A DNA stretch of 64,000 nucleotides from Blattamonas nauphoetae (lineage: Eukaryota; Preaxostyla; Oxymonadida): positions 186,001-250,000 of the forward strand of contig JARBJD010000069.1 in assembly GCA_033064195.1 (NCBI GenBank). Reading direction: 5' to 3'. A program made the translations under genes and the position numbers. Of this stretch, positions 32,901 to 43,119 are shown piece after piece (the stretch's first letter is position 1; each line of letters opens with the position of its first letter). Under the pieces are notes generated by a model, which ran no database searches, was not told the origin of the DNA, and worked only from the letters and a program-made list of their open reading frames with translations.

Positions 32901-35900
32901 GTCGGTGTTCCGGAGAGACACACAACGTATTTCTCACCAGAAGCAAGCTGGCGCGTGGTCAGCGTCAGAGTCGACGTGTTCATGTTCGCATCCACTGTCA
33001 ACGACACATTCTCGAGTCGAGCGGGTTCGTCGGGTACAGTGAACGAAAGCGGAACAAACAACACAGCATCGTCGTCAGCGTTCGTCATCTTCGTGATCGA
33101 GTACGTTCTTCCGTATTCCAGAGCCACTCCACTTCCAGTCACTGAATACACTTTCCCAACAACTGTTCCACTCGATTCTGACAACACAACTGACAGCTTC
33201 GCTCCATTCACTTCGCTTGAAGGAGATGTCTCAATCCAATATTCCATGTTCTTCAGATCTGTTCCAGTCAGCGACACTGACACAGAGTCTTTCTCATCTC
33301 CAATCAACACCATCTCTCCAATCCCTGTCAAACGAGATGATGCTGCTGGTGTTGTGAAACTGATTATCATCCCAACCAAGTCAACAATATCCGAAGTTGA
33401 TGCATCTGCCACACTCTTCACTGTGTATGTTGTCCCAAACGAGAGAAGCGCTCCATCCCCAAACAGACGAACAGACGCGTTCGATGACTTGTACTGGCCC
33501 TTTGAGTCTTTTGATCCACTGAACGTCACGTTGAAAGTCAATGTGCTTTCGGTCAAACAAACTGTGTATGTCCCTTCTGCGATGTTCATTCCTGTCAGTT
33601 CAATCCACGCGTGGTCTGTCCCTCGTCCAACTTCACACGACACCCTCAGAATGGGAGGAGGAGCCGGAGTTGTGAACGAGACATAGGAAGCTGTTACAGC
33701 GAGGTCGAACTCCCACGCCACTTTCGGCTCTTCGAAAACTGCATTCGATGTCGATTCAGAAAGCGGGACAACACCGACAATCTTTCTGATTGTGTATTTG
33801 GTGGAATATTCTAGAACTGTCGTCTCTGTGTTAGAGATCCAGTTCGGCCTAGTGGCACCATTCTCAATTCTCACTCTCATCGTGACATCCCCTGCAGCTC
33901 CCTCCTTTGTCATCGTCACATCGTATTCTTGGTCAACCAGAGGAACCAGTGCTTCCAAACGGATCCGGACCTCTCCAGTGAGCTGGTCGATGAGCCCACC
34001 TGCTGTCTTCGTCAATTTTGGGCCTTTTGTTTGGAAGACGTCGAGAGTGTGGAATACATTGGATCGACTGTTCTGATCATACACGACGTATCCGCTCAGT
34101 TTCCCCTCATCAAGTGTGAAGCAATTCTCCGCAGAGATTGTCATCGTTGTGCCCAATTGCACTTTGAAGCACAGATCAACGAATGGAGTTTCGTAATATT
34201 GTGTGCCAGCGGTGTTGTGGGCGAAGACGACTCTGGTAAGGGTGAGGGATGAATCAAAGAAGTTCATCAAATCTCCACCTATCGCTCCCCCAGTACTAGA
34301 TGTTGTGCAGTTTTGGATCAAACAATCTATAAGCTCAAAACTCATCACGTCTTCAGCGAAAATAGCACTGCCTACAGCGGCAAAGCATCCTGTGAATGAA
34401 CATTCAATGAAGGTTGTGTTATATGCATAGCTGACCATCACACCTCCACCACTATATCCAGTAGAACAATCAACAAAATGACAATCTTTGATGACACATG
34501 GTTGCGTAGCCATGAAACATAGTCCTGCACCAAAATAACACGAGTTACAGTTCTTCATTGTGCTGTGCTCGAAACTTCCCGGCTTGTTCATTTTGACAAA
34601 GAGGCCTCCTGAGCCGTTCCAGTCGTCACAGTCTGTCACTTCAATGTCGGAGATGGTGCAGACATCATATGCAAAGACACTGAGTGCACCTTCCCCATAA
34701 CCAAGGTCGGAACAATTTGTGAACTTGCAGTGGGTGATGATTGTTGGAGCGCAGAAATACCGTCCCAATCCATTCCCGTAATATCCATGGCAGTCATCGA
34801 AGAGACATTGTGTCACTTTGATCACTCCTGATTGGCTGACACAGTGGTTTTCATAAAAGTCGAAACAGATCCCACGATGTGCGAGTTGGGAGAACACATT
34901 GTTTGACATCAGAAAATCGATCATGTTGGTCTTTGAGACGTCGCTGATAATTTTGATCGCTCCTGTGTTACCAGTGTAACACATTTGCACAGTGTCTGTG
35001 AACTTGCACCCCGTGAACGAGATTGTCGTACAGTCATAGAATGAGAATACACAATTATTGTCTGACCCATTGAACTTGTCGAACACACAATCCGTACAAG
35101 TGAATCCGCCTTGCTGGGCCGAGTTTGAAACGACCACCAAACCCGAATAGGGGGTATTGACATTTGACACACGACATTTTGTGAGTTTGACAGCGCCTTT
35201 GAAATCAGTGAACTTGAGAAGCGTGACAGAGTTTGTGGGATACTTCGCTCCCGTGAAGACACATCCAGTGAAGACCGCTGCTGTCGCCTCTCCTCCGCTG
35301 TCGGCTGTGAATGTGTATCTCGTCCCATCCACAAAGTCGTGACTCGTCTCGTCGGGCATATCGACTGTTCCTGTTTCGGCGTCGTTCTGGTCGAGCGAGG
35401 AGAGGAGAGCGGAGAACGATGTGTTCGAGCACAACAGACTCCCTCCGAAGTGCACGTCTCGCAGCGTCGATCCAGTCAGATGCGAGCTCGTCTCAGAAAC
35501 AACACAGCCGACCATGCGTTGTGTCAGGCCAGCTGTCCAGATTGGGTTCGGGATATGTCGCGAGGTGCTCATGTTTTGGAAGCGATTCTCAATCAGAGAC
35601 ACAGAAAGGGCATTGACTGGTCCGTCACTCGCAAGGGCTCCTCTGAGGGACAAGCTCACTCCATCTGCTCCGACAATTTCAGTGTTTGAGAAGGCCACTC
35701 CCACAATTGAGACGGTGTGTCCAGAATGACTGCTCTGATTGGCGGACAGTTCTAAAAGTCCACGAATCATCCCGCTGCCGCTGTGGAGAGTGCATTTGTT
35801 GATCAAAAGTGATGTTCCTCGGCCACCTTCGGAATTGTCGGATTGTTGGACGACGAACGGGCTGAGCGAGTATCTCAACGACAAGTCACAAAATGACAAA

Positions 35901-36355
35901 GTGAGGTCACTTGAATCCAACACTGCTATTCTGCTGTTAGCGTTTTGGTCCGACATGGCTTCTGCATCGGGATGTCCATTCGATGAGAAGTGAATCCGTT
36001 CCACACTGAATGTCGTGTTATGTAGGGCAAAAATCGTGGGACATATTGGTGACACCATGCTGTTCGCAAAAGAATTCACTGATTGAAGGGTATTGCACGT
36101 GATCGTTGGGAGTTGATGAGTGAAATGGTTGGTTTTCTCAATTCCTTTCAAAACGATGGAAACATCACAAAGTTCAATGCTTCCTCCCGTATAGACTCCT
36201 TGTGGAACATGAACTCGATACAGATCTCGATGGTTCGAAGTTTGTTTGGTCAGATGCGACGAAACGAAGTCGTTCAGATTCGTGGGGCTAACAGGATTCT
36301 GAATGAATAAATTTGCAAGGAAGAGGTTCCAAATGACGAGGTGGAAAGACATCAT
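29984..36355 (-). CDS. Giant beta-helix receptor with Ig-like repeats, one membrane segment and a pseudokinase tail
   Basis: A single open frame of about 2,123 codons, counted from the ATG-ATG at 36,355 because it opens a signal peptide (MMSFHLVIWNLFLANL); the frame itself starts 39 codons earlier. In order: a Cys- and Asn-rich beta-helix (to about residue 870); six Ig-like repeats of about 90 residues, each closing with a motif such as FGTTYTVKSV or FGETYSVSSV; a second beta-helix opened by STCGDPTRPCSSID; a membrane helix (about 1,795-1,820) followed by RRRK; and a kinase-like tail of about 230 residues. The tail keeps RWRAPEQ, VFRLGLVLLEM and PADRP (subdomains VIII, IX, XI). The HRD loop reads TPHWVLFD and there is no DFG, so catalysis is unlikely. 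It is probably a surface receptor or adhesin signalling through partners. It ends in TAG. Confidence 0.9.
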   Translation of the reverse strand: MMSFHLVIWNLFLANLFIQNPVSPTNLNDFVSSHLTKQTSNHRDLYRVHVPQGVYTGGSIELCDVSIVLKGIEKTNHFTHQLPTITCNTLQSVNSFANSMVSPICPTIFALHNTTFSVERIHFSSNGHPDAEAMSDQNANSRIAVLDSSDLTLSFCDLSLRYSLSPFVVQQSDNSEGGRGTSLLINKCTLHSGSGMIRGLLELSANQSSHSGHTVSIVGVAFSNTEIVGADGVSLSLRGALASDGPVNALSVSLIENRFQNMSTSRHIPNPIWTAGLTQRMVGCVVSETSSHLTGSTLRDVHFGGSLLCSNTSFSALLSSLDQNDAETGTVDMPDETSHDFVDGTRYTFTADSGGEATAAVFTGCVFTGAKYPTNSVTLLKFTDFKGAVKLTKCRVSNVNTPYSGLVVVSNSAQQGGFTCTDCVFDKFNGSDNNCVFSFYDCTTISFTGCKFTDTVQMCYTGNTGAIKIISDVSKTNMIDFLMSNNVFSQLAHRGICFDFYENHCVSQSGVIKVTQCLFDDCHGYYGNGLGRYFCAPTIITHCKFTNCSDLGYGEGALSVFAYDVCTISDIEVTDCDDWNGSGGLFVKMNKPGSFEHSTMKNCNSCYFGAGLCFMATQPCVIKDCHFVDCSTGYSGGGVMVSYAYNTTFIECSFTGCFAAVGSAIFAEDVMSFELIDCLIQNCTTSSTGGAIGGDLMNFFDSSLTLTRVVFAHNTAGTQYYETPFVDLCFKVQLGTTMTISAENCFTLDEGKLSGYVVYDQNSRSNVFHTLDVFQTKGPKLTKTAGGLIDQLTGEVRIRLEALVPLVDQEYDVTMTKEGAAGDVTMRVRIENGATRPNWISNTETTVLEYSTKYTIRKIVGVVPLSESTSNAVFEEPKVAWEFDLAVTASYVSFTTPAPPPILRVSCEVGRGTDHAWIELTGMNIAEGTYTVCLTESTLTFNVTFSGSKDSKGQYKSSNASVRLFGDGALLSFGTTYTVKSVADASTSDIVDLVGMIISFTTPAASSRLTGIGEMVLIGDEKDSVSVSLTGTDLKNMEYWIETSPSSEVNGAKLSVVLSESSGTVVGKVYSVTGSGVALEYGRTYSITKMTNADDDAVLFVPLSFTVPDEPARLENVSLTVDANMNTSTLTLTTRQLASGEKYVVCLSGTPTEPSGSNDVHTVEFEVDGGDVMTSRLDLYPTATIKFGHSYEVTTMKLKSGTEPILRNAGNCSFSTPAEPTRIENGTCRLSADRTEVIVEFTGRALKTGPYKVVVTDNGGSETYSLDGTLNSDGSMQCSHATSLNGPTSLIFGETYSVSSVTLDTKPILCNAGILLLIPQPPKVTGTVFNFSNSLNTTCSVTLTGTNLNLGGNYSVALQNGPTLTLPFTSNTTAISSTLLIGPAGCLQFNTTYTIASITRDDNADDFVVVVGEVTLKTEAKPTTLTIFVDEETGTSDSTCGDPTRPCSSIDASWRIASVLSISKVRMRIVKSVIQTQPILISSGGFLILRNDQLGGPTLRIPSAASAGESEGMVVVNGGSVDIREIVILIENNANSFVFLFGMNSTILLSYSSITGSARTSNTNTSSDDLCNWPSGMLRLLNCTATVTSSQLTHLSQGAINLDGGRLTIESSAFHDNSPNSTAFPSFRRNIRCSGQGEVTIESLSGGDRLLAGTSAWVSEEECSLKGEHAQRDTPLFIPTLSDSSKCELDSKTKVFSVEVKGEVLIPCGLWLEVVEWTKDKKEGKNVTFELSLATCLSLTENSITLHLAQSLLSSLDKSLEWRGRLVFGNEMRSTNSFLFQASAVVRLGQSVKHHMKWWLPLAIVLAAALLITIILVVLCQRRRKTHNLMKENVSAEMDAEILEKLEDPEDRDTLGRTYFETSHRHLNSEGIPAEPPSVGHTTRKSEEMPSVGLEAVEVFVCGEASKVEIVLKRDTLFERLHGRTKQTVDAVEVGKAIVKGLRHLNKSDLFSIALAKWTPHWVLFDSKERVCLRLNEETNQTQLDLNGYSVVTDEGERWRAPEQANGQLTANAERASVFRLGLVLLEMRTGLVPFGEIDATNASRQLCAGLLPPHWQVDEDFMSIVHDCLALTPADRPLLFEIEERLTQYGTTHAGPTKEHKLMDAEPGDVFHSRQNERLVTQ

Positions 36356-36484
36356 GCAGCCTGGCGTATGTCGATAGAGTTCGCAACGCCGTATTGCGAC
36401 CGTTCCGGAGCTTGCCCATAAATTGTTCCTTCCCAGTCTCCACAATTCTCGAGAGATCCCTTTAAGTTTCATCTGAGCTTTCTG
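36356..36484. promoter_or_regulatory. Divergent promoter between receptor and GSK-3 genes
   Basis: Only 129 bases separate the two start codons, so both promoters must overlap here. No clear TATA box or initiator stands out by eye. Confidence 0.55.
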
Positions 36485-38483
36485 ATGAAACCATCGAGTA
36501 TATCTTCGTTTTCAAACCACATCATATCATGTCTCTAACTCACTTTTAATCTCTTCCATCGCTGTAGAATCAAAACAGGACAACACAGCTACTAAACAAC
36601 AGCCCCCACATCGTTCTGTGGAAGAAATCAAACTTGCCCTTGCTTCTTCTGGTTTTTTTCTTCTCCGAGTTATGTTTCCTCAGATGATGAAGACCTCCCC
36701 AACCACTTCGACATCAGTACATCCCAACTTATTATCCAAGATCGTGTGGGAACTGGTACTTTCGGAGATGTGTTTCAAGTCAAATTACCAAATTCAGATA
36801 CACTCTATGCAGTGAAGAAGGTGATGCAGAACCGACATTTTCGTGTTTGCCAATATTCGTTTTATCTCATTTCTACTGAAACCTATTCCTGCACTAGAAT
36901 CGTGAGCTTCAGATTATGAAGGTTTTGGATCATCCAAATTGTGTGAAAATGAAGCAATTCTTTATCAATCGAGATCCATCTGTCTTCTTCTTTTTTCTTC
37001 ATCTTCCAGACAAACAATTCATATTTGAACATTGTCATGGAATTTGTTCCCTCGACCCTTGCTCATGTGAACAAACAATATGTTCGAGCCGGCCAGCACG
37101 TCCCGATTGACCAAATCCGAGTTTGTCCTCTCTTAGCGATCTGTGATCATTTTCTCAATCTGACGCTTTTTTGGTATCTTGCTTAATAGATTTATTCATA
37201 TCAGCTCTTACGAGCATGTGCATACATTCATGGATTTGGAATCGTCCATCGAGATCTGAAACCACGTCTGTGTTTATGCATCTCCTCACATTCATCCAGA
37301 AAACGTCCTCGTCAATCCTCAGACTGGTGAACTCAAATTGTGCGATTTCGGAAGGTTTACATTCTTCTATTCTCATTTTCACCTCTTTTTGTCTCATCAC
37401 CGGATATTATCAGTGCAAAAGCCATCCTGGAAGGAGAAGAGAGTATATGTTACATCTGCTCCAGATACTATCGTGCTCCTGAGCTTGTCTTCGGGGCGCG
37501 GTTCTACGGAACAGCATCAGGTTTGCGACGATCATCCAAACATTCGTATTTCTCATTATTTTATTTCGTAGATTTGTGGGGAATTGGATGCATTATTTGT
37601 GAACTTATCCTCGGTCGTCCTTTATTCCCGGGAGAGAACAATGATGATCAAATGAAGAAGATCGTTCAAATCATGGGAATCCCAACCAAGGAAGATCTGA
37701 AAGACATGAAAGCCGAGTATCGTTGCCCATATTTATCGGTTAACCCGATAACTCTCCGAAAGGTTCTTATTCTCTGTTATTTCATCCTTTCGTGTTTCCC
37801 GTCCAAAACAGATCCTTCCAGCGAACTTGGATCCGTCTCTACTCGATCTCGTCACTCAGCTTCTAACTTACTCTCCTTCTAAACGCCCAACGGCGTTTAA
37901 TTCACTCAACCATCCGTTCTTCGATCCACTCTCCGATGCTCTCCCTTCTTCTCCAGCCACAACAGAATCAAAGCCTCCATTGTCTTCTTCATCCGCACAA
38001 GGCTCCACACAAAAAAATAACGACCCCCACACACCACCTTTCTACTCCGCTCCGCTCTTCAATTTCACGGACACAGAATTCGAGATGTATGGAGCAAATT
38101 GTGTAAACGTTTGGAGCAAACACAAATCACGCTTTCCAAAACCATCTTTTCCCAAAACGACAAAGATGCGTTTCACACTTGATTCTGCGGTCTCATCCCC
38201 AGAACCACAACGAAAAATGCTGAAAACAGAGAAATCAGCTCCAATCCGACCAACTGCCACAAAACCAGTCGCAAAAATGAAGAAACGATCCCTCGGAATC
38301 TCTATACCCAGTCAGGACCCGCGTGGAAAGGCCCAGCCCTCTGGCGACAAACCACGACCCTCTCCCCTCCCCGTTCCTCCCAACACTGCTGTTCTTTCAC
38401 AGAGCCACCCAACATCACCTCTTACTCCGTTCCCACAACCCGCTTTGTTAACACCGATCGGAAGGACAAGCAACGCACCGTAA
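36485..38483 (+). CDS. GSK3: Glycogen synthase kinase 3 (Ser/Thr kinase), ten exons
   Basis: Exons: 36,485-36,497, 36,568-36,651, 36,684-36,844, 36,898-36,981, 37,010-37,120, 37,190-37,265, 37,300-37,354, 37,414-37,520, 37,572-37,762 and 37,812-38,483. They sum to 1,554 bases (517 residues plus TAA) with every phase consistent; introns are 28-70 bases. The start gives MKPSKSKQDN. The glycine loop is VGTGTFGDVFQ, the ATP lysine lies in YAVKKV, followed by NRELQIMKVLDHPN, the catalytic loop HRDLKPQN, CDFGS, and the GSK-3 hallmark CYICSRYYRAPEL with the regulatory tyrosine. The last exon adds a tail of about 190 residues rich in Pro, Ser and Lys, longer than in animal GSK-3. GSK-3 phosphorylates primed substrates in signalling and cytoskeletal control. 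It diverges from the receptor gene at 36,355. Confidence 0.93.
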
Positions 38484-38745
38484 AGTGAAGAGGGATTCTC
38501 TATCGTCACCTTATGCTATTTATTGTGATCAAGTAGCTGATCACCTTGATACTTTCCTTGTTTGAACCACAAACTCTGGAATTCGTTATTTTTCTTCTAC
38601 TTCTGACCATTGACCTCGTCACTGTATCTTGGTTCCATTCTGTTGCATATTAGTAATTTTTCAGATAAATACTTCCTCTTCACTTTCGTTTGAACAGCTC
38701 TTCCCGTTCTTTTCTTAAGTGAAACGTTGAAACAGCCTTTTGCTC

Positions 38746-40002
38746 TGAGGACGACGGCTGAATTGTGAATATGAGATATAGAAGCGCCATGGAACAATTC
38801 GATCATTCATATTTATCTAACATTGAGGATAGTCGATGTGTATTTCGAAAAAAGTGTGTGATCAAGAAGACCCATAATTATTTATTATTGAGGTCGAAGA
38901 AATGAAAAAGACTTCCCTCGCAACAATAGCGAAAAAATGAGGTGGAGGAAATGCTAAGATCAGTAATATTCTTATGAAATCCTGACACATAAATTACAGG
39001 ATAAGAGACGTGATGGAAATGATTCTTCCATTCACGATGGTCACTCTTTTGAGAAAAGTCGACGGTTGCTGCTTCTAACCATCACCCATTCTTGCTCATC
39101 TTTGCTGAGTGCAGTCAGACGCGTCCAAACTGCTCAGAATCAGCGGCAAATGTGTCAAAATCGCGACATCTCCAGAACGAGATGAAGTGTCGTTGATTGT
39201 TGTGAGGCCGTTCAGCTGGTTGCTCAATCACTGTCTTCTACGAAAGAGATCTCATAAAGAAAATGGCCGGTTCAGTCCAGCGCTGTGTCGAGCAGTCGAT
39301 TTTGAGACTCGAGAATTCGGTCATACGAATGATGTATGAACACAGACATCGAAGAATCCAGCAATTGTGGTTGTTTTGGCATGGAGAGTCACTTCTACTG
39401 CACAAATCAGATCACAGAAGAGGAGAGAGCGTCGAATCATGTTGACGACGGTTTGCATCCCACAAGGAAGTATGGCAACAACGAAAGTGGGAGAAGGAAC
39501 AACAGTGGATTTGTGGGGAACAGAGCAAGTTTGAGCACAATTCCACGGTTAGATATCCAGATCCACATTTTTGGCAAGAACACACAATAAGGGGACTGAG
39601 GGAAGGAACCAAAAATGTGAATCTGTCAGTCAGAACGGCCTGTTCCACGTGCATCGAAAAAGATGGACACAGCAATTCCCATGTCCCCGAGAATCTCGAC
39701 ACAAGCGATTGATCCAAGCGACGCAAAAAAGCAACACAGACGCAGTCTTGTCGCCTTGAAAAACGGGGTAGACTCGCTAAAGATGTGTGGTAGAGATGTT
39801 TAAGAAGGACGGAGGCCGCGAAGCTTCAGTAGTTGTGTCGGGGCGTTTGGACGGTCATCCAAACAGCCATATTCAGGACGCGATAAAATGTACTTTCCAT
39901 GTAAATCCATCGAGTGCCACGTTAGTTGCGCATTTTCGTCTTGGTATTCCTGGAAACTTTGTGGTTGTCCAGAAATTCAGGATTTAGTGAGAGGTGCCAA
40001 GA
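38746..40002. repeat. Left arm of a long inverted repeat
   Basis: About 1.26 kb matching the reverse complement of 45,417-46,676 with scattered substitutions and small gaps, by eye roughly 80-85% identical. Shared landmarks are the GACGGCTGAATT/GACGGTTGAATT outer end, GTCGACGGTTGCTGC, and the inner end TTTAGTGAGAGGTGCCAAGA. Only broken frames are seen in this arm, against a 114-codon frame in the right arm. No transposase is recognised. The arm ends exactly where the truncated receptor frame begins. Confidence 0.8.
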
Positions 40003-43000
40003 TCTCTCGATCACTGCATCCAAAAAGATGAGGAGGATCACTTCGCCCTTCGTCTGATCGAAATCGAAGCGGACGTGATTGAGACAAACACTTTGAATGT
40101 CAATTCTCGTCGTGTACTCATTTTTGGATCTTCCGAAACGATTTCTCTCACATGGAACTCTGCTGGCTCTCTCCTGACACTCTCGGATGGATCAGCGTCT
40201 CTGAAATCATTCACACTCACCGTTCCATCTTCCTCGTCGTTGACTTCTGCCGTCCTGGTTCTCTCATCCACGGGCACACTGTCTTTGACATCCATCCATG
40301 TTGATGGAGAAGACTCGGTCTTCACACAAAGTCTGATCAACGCCGAAGTTGGGTCACTTCAGATCTCATCGAGTTCATTCAGGAACATTGAAATGTCAGG
40401 ACATGCTCTGATTGAGACGAGCTGTGTTGTTGACATCGAAGAATGCTCTTTCTCAGACATCTCTCGAGAAGGGAACAATGCGACAGTTCTTGCTGCAATC
40501 ATCTCCCAAGCCACTCCTCCATCTGTTTCTTCTTCTACTGTCTCGATGCGAAAGACATCGTTCGAAAACTGCATGCCGACCGAATCTCAACGATGGGTGG
40601 AACTGATTGGGCGAAATTCCGAGACATTCTCATCTTCGAGTTGGACAGGAACGTTCAACAAGACATCGATTTGGGGAGGAATTGTTGTGGACGACGGAAT
40701 CACAGAGATCGAGGATGATCTCAAGCCGTTCTCTCTGATTTATGAATTCTTCCGTCGAACAGATTCCAAACTGATTGTGTCGAGTGTTTCTGGAAATGTG
40801 GACCATCCACTCTGTGGACACTCGCAACTGCCCTGCCGCTCGATTGATGTTGGGAGAGCACTGACATCGGTTCAGACAATTGAGATTGTTTCGATTGGGG
40901 AGATTGGAGGAGTGTTGGAGGTTGGGAACGAGACAGTTCGACTGAGTGGGCACAATGGTCGAGGGAAGATGGGATTGATTGGAACAGGCCAGATTGTGAG
41001 CAACGACGAAACCGATCCTGGCCGTCTGTTTGTGAGCCAACTTGAGATCGACGTGTCTGGATCAACACTGATTGATCAATCAATCTTTTTGATCAAGACA
41101 GGATCGCTGAATTTTGAGTCATGCTCGTTGATCTCGTCGAAAGCGGTGACGTCGACATTGATTTTGAACGAAGGCTCGAGTATTCTGATGACGAACACGA
41201 CGTTTGCGTTGAACACAACAGGAGCAGGGATGCTTGTCGATTCGACGAAAGGGACTGTCGATCTCTCTCTGATCCATCTCACATTGTGTTCCTTCCAATC
41301 AGCTCCCTTCTCATTCTCTGATGCTGCCTCTATAACTCTCACGTCTGTCGAGATGAAATTGTGCAATGTGTCAGAACTGATGTCAGTGAAGAACGTGTCC
41401 TCCTTCTCTCTTGTCTCCTCGTCATTCGTCGGGTCGTCTTCTGCACCGAACGAGGAAGACGACGCATCCTGCGAGTGGTTGAGTGGACTGGTAACTCTGT
41501 CTGACACCACCGCAACGATCTCAGGAACGACGTTCTCTTCTCTGGGACAGGGTGGGTTACTGTTGACCAACACGCACGCGACATTGTCTGGATGCACGTT
41601 CACTCTGAACCAACCGGAATCGGCAGTGTCTGAATCAGTTCGTCGAAACATCCGCTGTTTGGGGGAGTCGTCGTTGGAGATTGAAAGCATCCACGCTGGG
41701 GATGGGTTGGAGAGCGACGCACTTTGGATCTCGAACTCCGAAGACTGCAAAGTGACACGTCAGAAGAAACAGATCTTGACACCGCTGTTCACAGCCACAC
41801 TTTCTCCGAAGTCGTGCAAGAGTGTGCTGAACAGAAAAACAGGAGAATATTCGATTGGACTTGTTGGGACAATGCTGATTCCGTGCAGTCTGAAACTGGA
41901 AGTGTATGAGACAGACGAAAATGAAGGAAAGAGTCAAGACATCATTCTATCCGAGAAGGTTGGGACATGGACAGATGAGAAAGAGTTGACTCTGTCTGTG
42001 AAGAAATCAGAGCTGAAACTGGAGGAGAAACTGGAATGGCGAGGTCGTCTTCTGTTCGTTGGAGGAGAGACGGAATCGTTCCTTGTGAAGATGAGCGCGA
42101 TAGATGAACGAAAGTCACTCGCAAAGCAAGTCATGCGCTGGCTCGGTCCTCTGATTGGTGGACTTGTCGTGCTCTTCATTCTCTTCCTCATCATTCTCCT
42201 TCTCGTGCGACGACATCGAAAGCAGAAAGCGAACAAGACGAACAAAACTCCGCTCGCTGCTCAAGAATTGGACGAGAATATGATTGCTGTTGAAAAGTTC
42301 GATTATCGGGACTCGCTTGAGGATACAAATCTAGGTCTACACTCCCACTACGACTTACCGACAAACGCGTCTCGCGAAGACAACACTCGAAATGATATCA
42401 AAGAAGGCAAAATATCAGAAGAAATGAATGAATCCATTCTTGGTGGCGTCGCCGTGCATCCACAGGAAGTGATGGAAGTGTCAGCACCGAACAGACAAGA
42501 CACACTTTTCAATCGCCTCCATCATCCTCAGAAGGGTGTGGAGGTTGATGTGGGGACAGTTCGCCAGCAGATTGTGGCAGCTCTGGTTGAACTTCGAAAG
42601 AAGAATCAGGAAAACGCGCTTCTGACGAATCTGAACCCACACTGCATTTTTTTCGATTCGGCGGGTGTTGTGCGACTTCAAGTGCAACAACACCCGCACC
42701 CCTCGAATGTGGAAGAGTCGAAGCCATCGGTTGCGAAGAGCCAAAAAGAGGGGGACAGATGGAAGGCGCCGGAAGTTGCTCAGGAAGTGAACAATGTGGA
42801 TGCATCGAAGGCGGCAGTGTTCAGTCTGGGGTTGATTCTGTGGGAGTTGGAGACGAAGCAAGTTCCGTTCCGAGAATTGGATGCGATGAACGCTCAGCGT
42901 CAGATGGGATTGGGAGTTCAGCCGCTGATGACAGACATTGAAGAGGAGTGGCTTGTCTCACTGATTCAGAACTGTCTTGACTTGAATCCGAAGAACCGAC

Positions 43001-43119
43001 CGACACTGGAAAACATCAACAGCTTGTTTGTCGGACCATCACTTCACGATCGATCGTTGGGAGCGAATGGAATGCAGAAACAGCATAAGAATCAGTTCGT
43101 TCCATTGGCGAACATCTGA
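40003..43119 (+). CDS. 5'-truncated beta-helix receptor with pseudokinase tail
   Basis: Open from just after a TGA at 39,988, at the inner edge of the repeat arm, to the TGA at 43,119: about 1,040 codons. There is no signal peptide and the first Met is over 100 codons in, so the 5' part seems lost or lies in an unseen exon. The order is beta-helix; a second module opened by DHPLCGHSQLPCRSID (parallel to the large receptor); a Cys-poor linker; a membrane helix (about 42,130-42,225, WLGPLIGGLVVLFILFLI) followed by RRHRK; and a kinase-like tail. The tail keeps RWKAPEV, VFSLGLILWELE and PKNRP. The catalytic loop reads LNPHCIFFD and DFG is absent, so it is a pseudokinase. If expressed it would need another start; it may be a pseudogene. 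Confidence 0.8.
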   Translation, partial: SLDHCIQKDEEDHFALRLIEIEADVIETNTLNVNSRRVLIFGSSETISLTWNSAGSLLTLSDGSASLKSFTLTVPSSSSLTSAVLVLSSTGTLSLTSIHVDGEDSVFTQSLINAEVGSLQISSSSFRNIEMSGHALIETSCVVDIEECSFSDISREGNNATVLAAIISQATPPSVSSSTVSMRKTSFENCMPTESQRWVELIGRNSETFSSSSWTGTFNKTSIWGGIVVDDGITEIEDDLKPFSLIYEFFRRTDSKLIVSSVSGNVDHPLCGHSQLPCRSIDVGRALTSVQTIEIVSIGEIGGVLEVGNETVRLSGHNGRGKMGLIGTGQIVSNDETDPGRLFVSQLEIDVSGSTLIDQSIFLIKTGSLNFESCSLISSKAVTSTLILNEGSSILMTNTTFALNTTGAGMLVDSTKGTVDLSLIHLTLCSFQSAPFSFSDAASITLTSVEMKLCNVSELMSVKNVSSFSLVSSSFVGSSSAPNEEDDASCEWLSGLVTLSDTTATISGTTFSSLGQGGLLLTNTHATLSGCTFTLNQPESAVSESVRRNIRCLGESSLEIESIHAGDGLESDALWISNSEDCKVTRQKKQILTPLFTATLSPKSCKSVLNRKTGEYSIGLVGTMLIPCSLKLEVYETDENEGKSQDIILSEKVGTWTDEKELTLSVKKSELKLEEKLEWRGRLLFVGGETESFLVKMSAIDERKSLAKQVMRWLGPLIGGLVVLFILFLIILLLVRRHRKQKANKTNKTPLAAQELDENMIAVEKFDYRDSLEDTNLGLHSHYDLPTNASREDNTRNDIKEGKISEEMNESILGGVAVHPQEVMEVSAPNRQDTLFNRLHHPQKGVEVDVGTVRQQIVAALVELRKKNQENALLTNLNPHCIFFDSAGVVRLQVQQHPHPSNVEESKPSVAKSQKEGDRWKAPEVAQEVNNVDASKAAVFSLGLILWELETKQVPFRELDAMNAQRQMGLGVQPLMTDIEEEWLVSLIQNCLDLNPKNRPTLENINSLFVGPSLHDRSLGANGMQKQHKNQFVPLANI

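Noticed and set aside
36356-36472. Start of the large receptor 39 codons upstream, at 36,472
   Set aside because: The extra residues are basic and would bury the signal peptide that begins at the ATG-ATG at 36,355.
39994-40002. A GTG start for the receptor at 40 kb
   Set aside because: It lies at the edge of the inverted repeat and gives no signal peptide; a truncated gene explains the frame better.
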